This document shows positions 4,738 through 6,822 of a DNA stretch of 6,822 nt, one piece after another (the stretch's first letter is position 1; each line of letters begins with the position of its first letter). This stretch comes from Mageeibacillus sp. UBA5770. GTDB lineage: Bacteria > Bacillota_A > Clostridia > Saccharofermentanales > Saccharofermentanaceae. The translations under genes were made by a program, and so were the position numbers. The notes beneath the pieces are model-generated. The model worked only from the letters and a program-made list of their open reading frames with translations, had not been told where the DNA came from and did no database searches. The stretch is taken from the NCBI GenBank assembly GCA_002418705.1, contig DIEQ01000002.1:1-6822 (forward strand), read 5' to 3'.

Positions 4738-6717
4738 ATGTCACTAGATGGAATTACGACACATTTCCTTGCCAGAGAATTGAATGAACGTCTTATTGGC
4801 GGACGTATTGATAAAATCTATCAGCCTGACCGGTACGATATAATTCTTCTTATCAGACAGGAATCAAAGAATTACCGTGTGCTGATGTCAGCAAATCCAT
4901 CCGGTCCGCGCATCCATATAAGTATATCCAACCGCGAAAACCCGGCGCTTGCCCCCTCCTTCTGCATGCTTCTGCGAAAGCATCTTGCAGGGGCCCGTAT
5001 TACGGGCATTTCGTCGCCCTCTTTTGAGCGGATCATTGAAATATCCATTTCTACAACCGACGAACTCGGCGACAGAAAAGATAAACGGCTGATCATCGAA
5101 ATGATGGGCCGCTACAGCAACATCATCCTGGTGAATGCAGAGAACCGAATCTTTGACAGCCTGCTGCACGTTGACTCCCAGATGAGCCGGGTCCGCGAAG
5201 TCATGCCGGCGCGCCCCTACGTCTATCCTCCTTTTCAAGGCAAGCTCACACCGGCTGAAGCACTTGAACTTCTGAAGAAGGGCGAACTCCCGATTCTTGC
5301 AGAAGCCGCAAACAGACCTCTCGAAAAATCCCTTCAGGAGTCCCTTATGGGCTTCTCACCGCTGCTCTCCCGCGAGATCTGCTACCTTTCCACAGTCGAT
5401 GCGAGGAAAGGGATCCGCCAGCTCCTTCCCGATGAAAAAACTTCTGTCTGCCTGGCTGCAGAGAATCTTCTCTCAAGAATTGCCGGCGGCCGGATTGAGC
5501 CGGCGACCTATTCGACGAAGCCCGATACGGCCCCTTGTGAATTTCATGCATTAATGCTAAAAGATGCCGGCTTCGCCAGGCTCCGCAATTCCATCTCCGA
5601 AGCAATGGATGCCGTTTATCAGTTCAAGGACCTGACTGTTGATTTTGAACAAAAAAAACGAAATCTGCTTCAATTCTGCCAGGCATCCCTGCAGCATGCT
5701 CTTCGTAAACAAAGTGTTCATCAGAGCGATATTCTTGCATGCCGTGATTTAGAACTGTACCAGAAATCCGGCCAGCTCCTGTTATCGAATCATTATCAGA
5801 TTCCGTCAGGTGCCTCCTCCTATACAGCAATTGATTATGAATCGTTTGATGATGACAAAAATGAGAGAACTCTCGAAATCCCGATGGATCCGACTCGCAC
5901 GGTTTCGCAGAATGCCCAGGAATTCTTCAGGCGTTATTCAAAAGCCAAAACCCGCCTTGAATCCGCTTCTGAATTTCTCGCTGAAGATAACCGTGCGGTC
6001 GATTATCTTTCTTCGCTCTATCAGGCTATTGAAAGTGCATCTGAAAATGAGGACCTTCTGGCTCTCCGCGAAGAAATGCAGGTCAGCGGTCTCCTTGATC
6101 AGGAAGGCAAAGGCCAGCTCAAAAATAACAACGATAAAAAGCGCGGTAATGAAGCAAAATATCATCCGGGCAAATCGAAAACCGGGAGCAGCTCAAGCCG
6201 GGCTCTTCGTGCAGCCGGCAAAGCCGCGGCCATGCGTGCTAAAAAGGGATCATCAAAACCGGCAAAATCCGGTTCCGTTTCTCCGACTGATAATTTCAGA
6301 CGGTACCAGACGACAGACGGCTTAACCATCCTCTGCGGCCGGAACAATATCCAGAACGACTTGCTTACGATGAAGACAGCAGCACCGGAAGACCTGTGGT
6401 TTCATGTGCAGAAAATGCCGGGAACACATGTTGTCCTTCGCTGCGGGAAGTCGGAGCCGTCCGAAGATTCAATACTTCAGGCTGCAAGAACAGCCGCGTT
6501 CTTTTCACGTACGTGGAGCCGCAACGAAAAAAACAAGGCTTCCGATCCGCGTCAGACGAGGAACGAAAGCCAGGATTTAAGTGAATTAAAAATTGCTGTT
6601 GACTACTGTCCTGTAAAAAATGTTAAGAAGCCGGCTAAAGCCAAGCCCGGGATGGTCATTTACGACCATTACAAGACGGTCCTGGTCTCACCGGCTGACC
6701 CTTCAAAGCTCTTATAA
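4738..6717 (+). CDS. rqcH: Rqc2 homologue RqcH (NFACT/FbpA family), ribosome quality control
   Basis: A 659-residue NFACT-family protein, often annotated as fibronectin-binding protein FbpA. RqcH binds stalled 50S subunits carrying peptidyl-tRNA and recruits tRNA-Ala to add C-terminal alanine tails that mark the chain for proteolysis. Seen: the NFACT-N start MSLDGITTHFLARELNERL, then GGRIDKIYQP (21-30), FCMLLRKHL (75-83) and EMMGRYSNIIL (121-131); a helix-hairpin-helix and coiled-coil middle (about 200-450); and the NFACT-R domain (about 518-650) with LWFHVQKMPGTHVVLR (553-568) and VKNVKKPAKAKPGMVIY (626-642). The Asp97-Arg98 pair important in Bacillus subtilis RqcH is Glu97-Arg98 here, a conservative change. 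The protein is some 90 residues longer than the Bacillus one, owing mainly to a Lys/Ser/Ala-rich linker (about 455-516) and an insert in NFACT-R (about 591-617). The start is fixed by GAGG at 4728-4731. A cell-surface adhesin role is the older name and is less likely; there is no signal peptide. Confidence 0.93.
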   Translation: MSLDGITTHFLARELNERLIGGRIDKIYQPDRYDIILLIRQESKNYRVLMSANPSGPRIHISISNRENPALAPSFCMLLRKHLAGARITGISSPSFERIIEISISTTDELGDRKDKRLIIEMMGRYSNIILVNAENRIFDSLLHVDSQMSRVREVMPARPYVYPPFQGKLTPAEALELLKKGELPILAEAANRPLEKSLQESLMGFSPLLSREICYLSTVDARKGIRQLLPDEKTSVCLAAENLLSRIAGGRIEPATYSTKPDTAPCEFHALMLKDAGFARLRNSISEAMDAVYQFKDLTVDFEQKKRNLLQFCQASLQHALRKQSVHQSDILACRDLELYQKSGQLLLSNHYQIPSGASSYTAIDYESFDDDKNERTLEIPMDPTRTVSQNAQEFFRRYSKAKTRLESASEFLAEDNRAVDYLSSLYQAIESASENEDLLALREEMQVSGLLDQEGKGQLKNNNDKKRGNEAKYHPGKSKTGSSSSRALRAAGKAAAMRAKKGSSKPAKSGSVSPTDNFRRYQTTDGLTILCGRNNIQNDLLTMKTAAPEDLWFHVQKMPGTHVVLRCGKSEPSEDSILQAARTAAFFSRTWSRNEKNKASDPRQTRNESQDLSELKIAVDYCPVKNVKKPAKAKPGMVIYDHYKTVLVSPADPSKLL

Positions 6718-6822
6718 ATCTTAACCCGAAAATCGGATTCCTCAAGGGAAAGGATACATCCGCAGTACTTCTGCCTGTATAACCCATGCTCCCTGGCCAT
6801 ATTTTGTCCCTCGCGGAACCCC
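6669..6822 (-). CDS. queH: 3' end of queH, epoxyqueuosine reductase (partial, runs off the right edge)
   Basis: On the minus strand a frame is open from the right edge (first full codon at 6821) for 50 codons to TAA at 6671-6669. The peptide contains GQNMAREHGLYRQKYCGC, and the Y.(K/E)xx.LYRQ.YCGC.(F/L)S ending is typical of the C-terminus of QueH (former DUF208). QueH is an Fe-S protein that reduces epoxyqueuosine to queuosine in tRNA, the last step of queuosine synthesis. The YCGC motif is at 6756-6767. The N-terminal part, including the paired cysteines, lies outside the window. After YCGC this copy goes on for 28 residues, more than usual, and its last 49 bases overlap the end of rqcH in the opposite direction. 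The match is from memory of the family and rests on about 20 residues, but they are distinctive. Confidence 0.8.
   Translation of the reverse strand, partial: GFREGQNMAREHGLYRQKYCGCILSLEESDFRVKIYKSFEGSAGETRTVL

Noticed and set aside
5810..6325. 171-codon plus-strand open frame inside rqcH in another frame
   Set aside because: It overlaps the confident RqcH frame, is rich in Arg, Lys and Ser as out-of-frame reading often is, and shows no motif.
6718..6822. Non-coding tail after rqcH with a terminator
   Set aside because: No convincing hairpin with a T-tract is seen, and the stretch reads as the end of queH on the minus strand.

Overview
The window looks like chromosomal DNA of an anaerobic Firmicute, most likely class Clostridia and probably Lachnospiraceae. 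The reasons are the long (about 400-residue) clostridial form of PRPP synthetase, a Na+-pumping decarboxylase beta subunit with a tiny OadG-like partner, a bacterial Rqc2/RqcH protein, a QueH-type queuosine enzyme, strong AGGAGG-type ribosome binding sites and a mid-range GC content. The organism is inferred from gene content, not from a marker gene. I see no mobile element, CRISPR array, tRNA or rRNA.

Layout: (1) The left edge holds the 5' end of a possible divergent minus-strand gene, then a control region with two palindromes and a good promoter at 241-269. (2) A four-gene plus-strand operon follows, at 333-4272: a divergent PRPP synthetase paralogue with altered active-site residues, a second paralogue with intact motifs, an OadB-type sodium pump subunit and a 69-residue OadG-like single-span protein. 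It ends at a perfect 18-bp-stem terminator at 4317-4357. (3) A second plus-strand unit starts immediately behind the terminator, possibly from an extended -10 promoter touching its T-tract. It encodes a 109-residue basic two-span membrane protein coupled to rqcH, a 659-residue ribosome quality-control factor. (4) At the right edge the 3' end of a minus-strand gene, recognisable as queH from its GLYRQKYCGC motif, converges on rqcH and overlaps its end by 49 bases.

How the genes work together: the tandem prs genes are likely to act as a pair. The second copy should make PRPP for nucleotide, histidine, tryptophan and NAD synthesis. The first has lost the Lys and Arg that drive catalysis in the flexible loop of classical PRPP synthetases, so it may be a regulatory subunit. 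The sodium pump genes lack a carboxyltransferase and a biotin carrier here, so those must lie elsewhere if the pump works. The most interesting signal is the pairing of a probably non-catalytic Prs with an active one, in one operon with an orphan Na+ pump module and behind a promoter with several TGCATG motifs.
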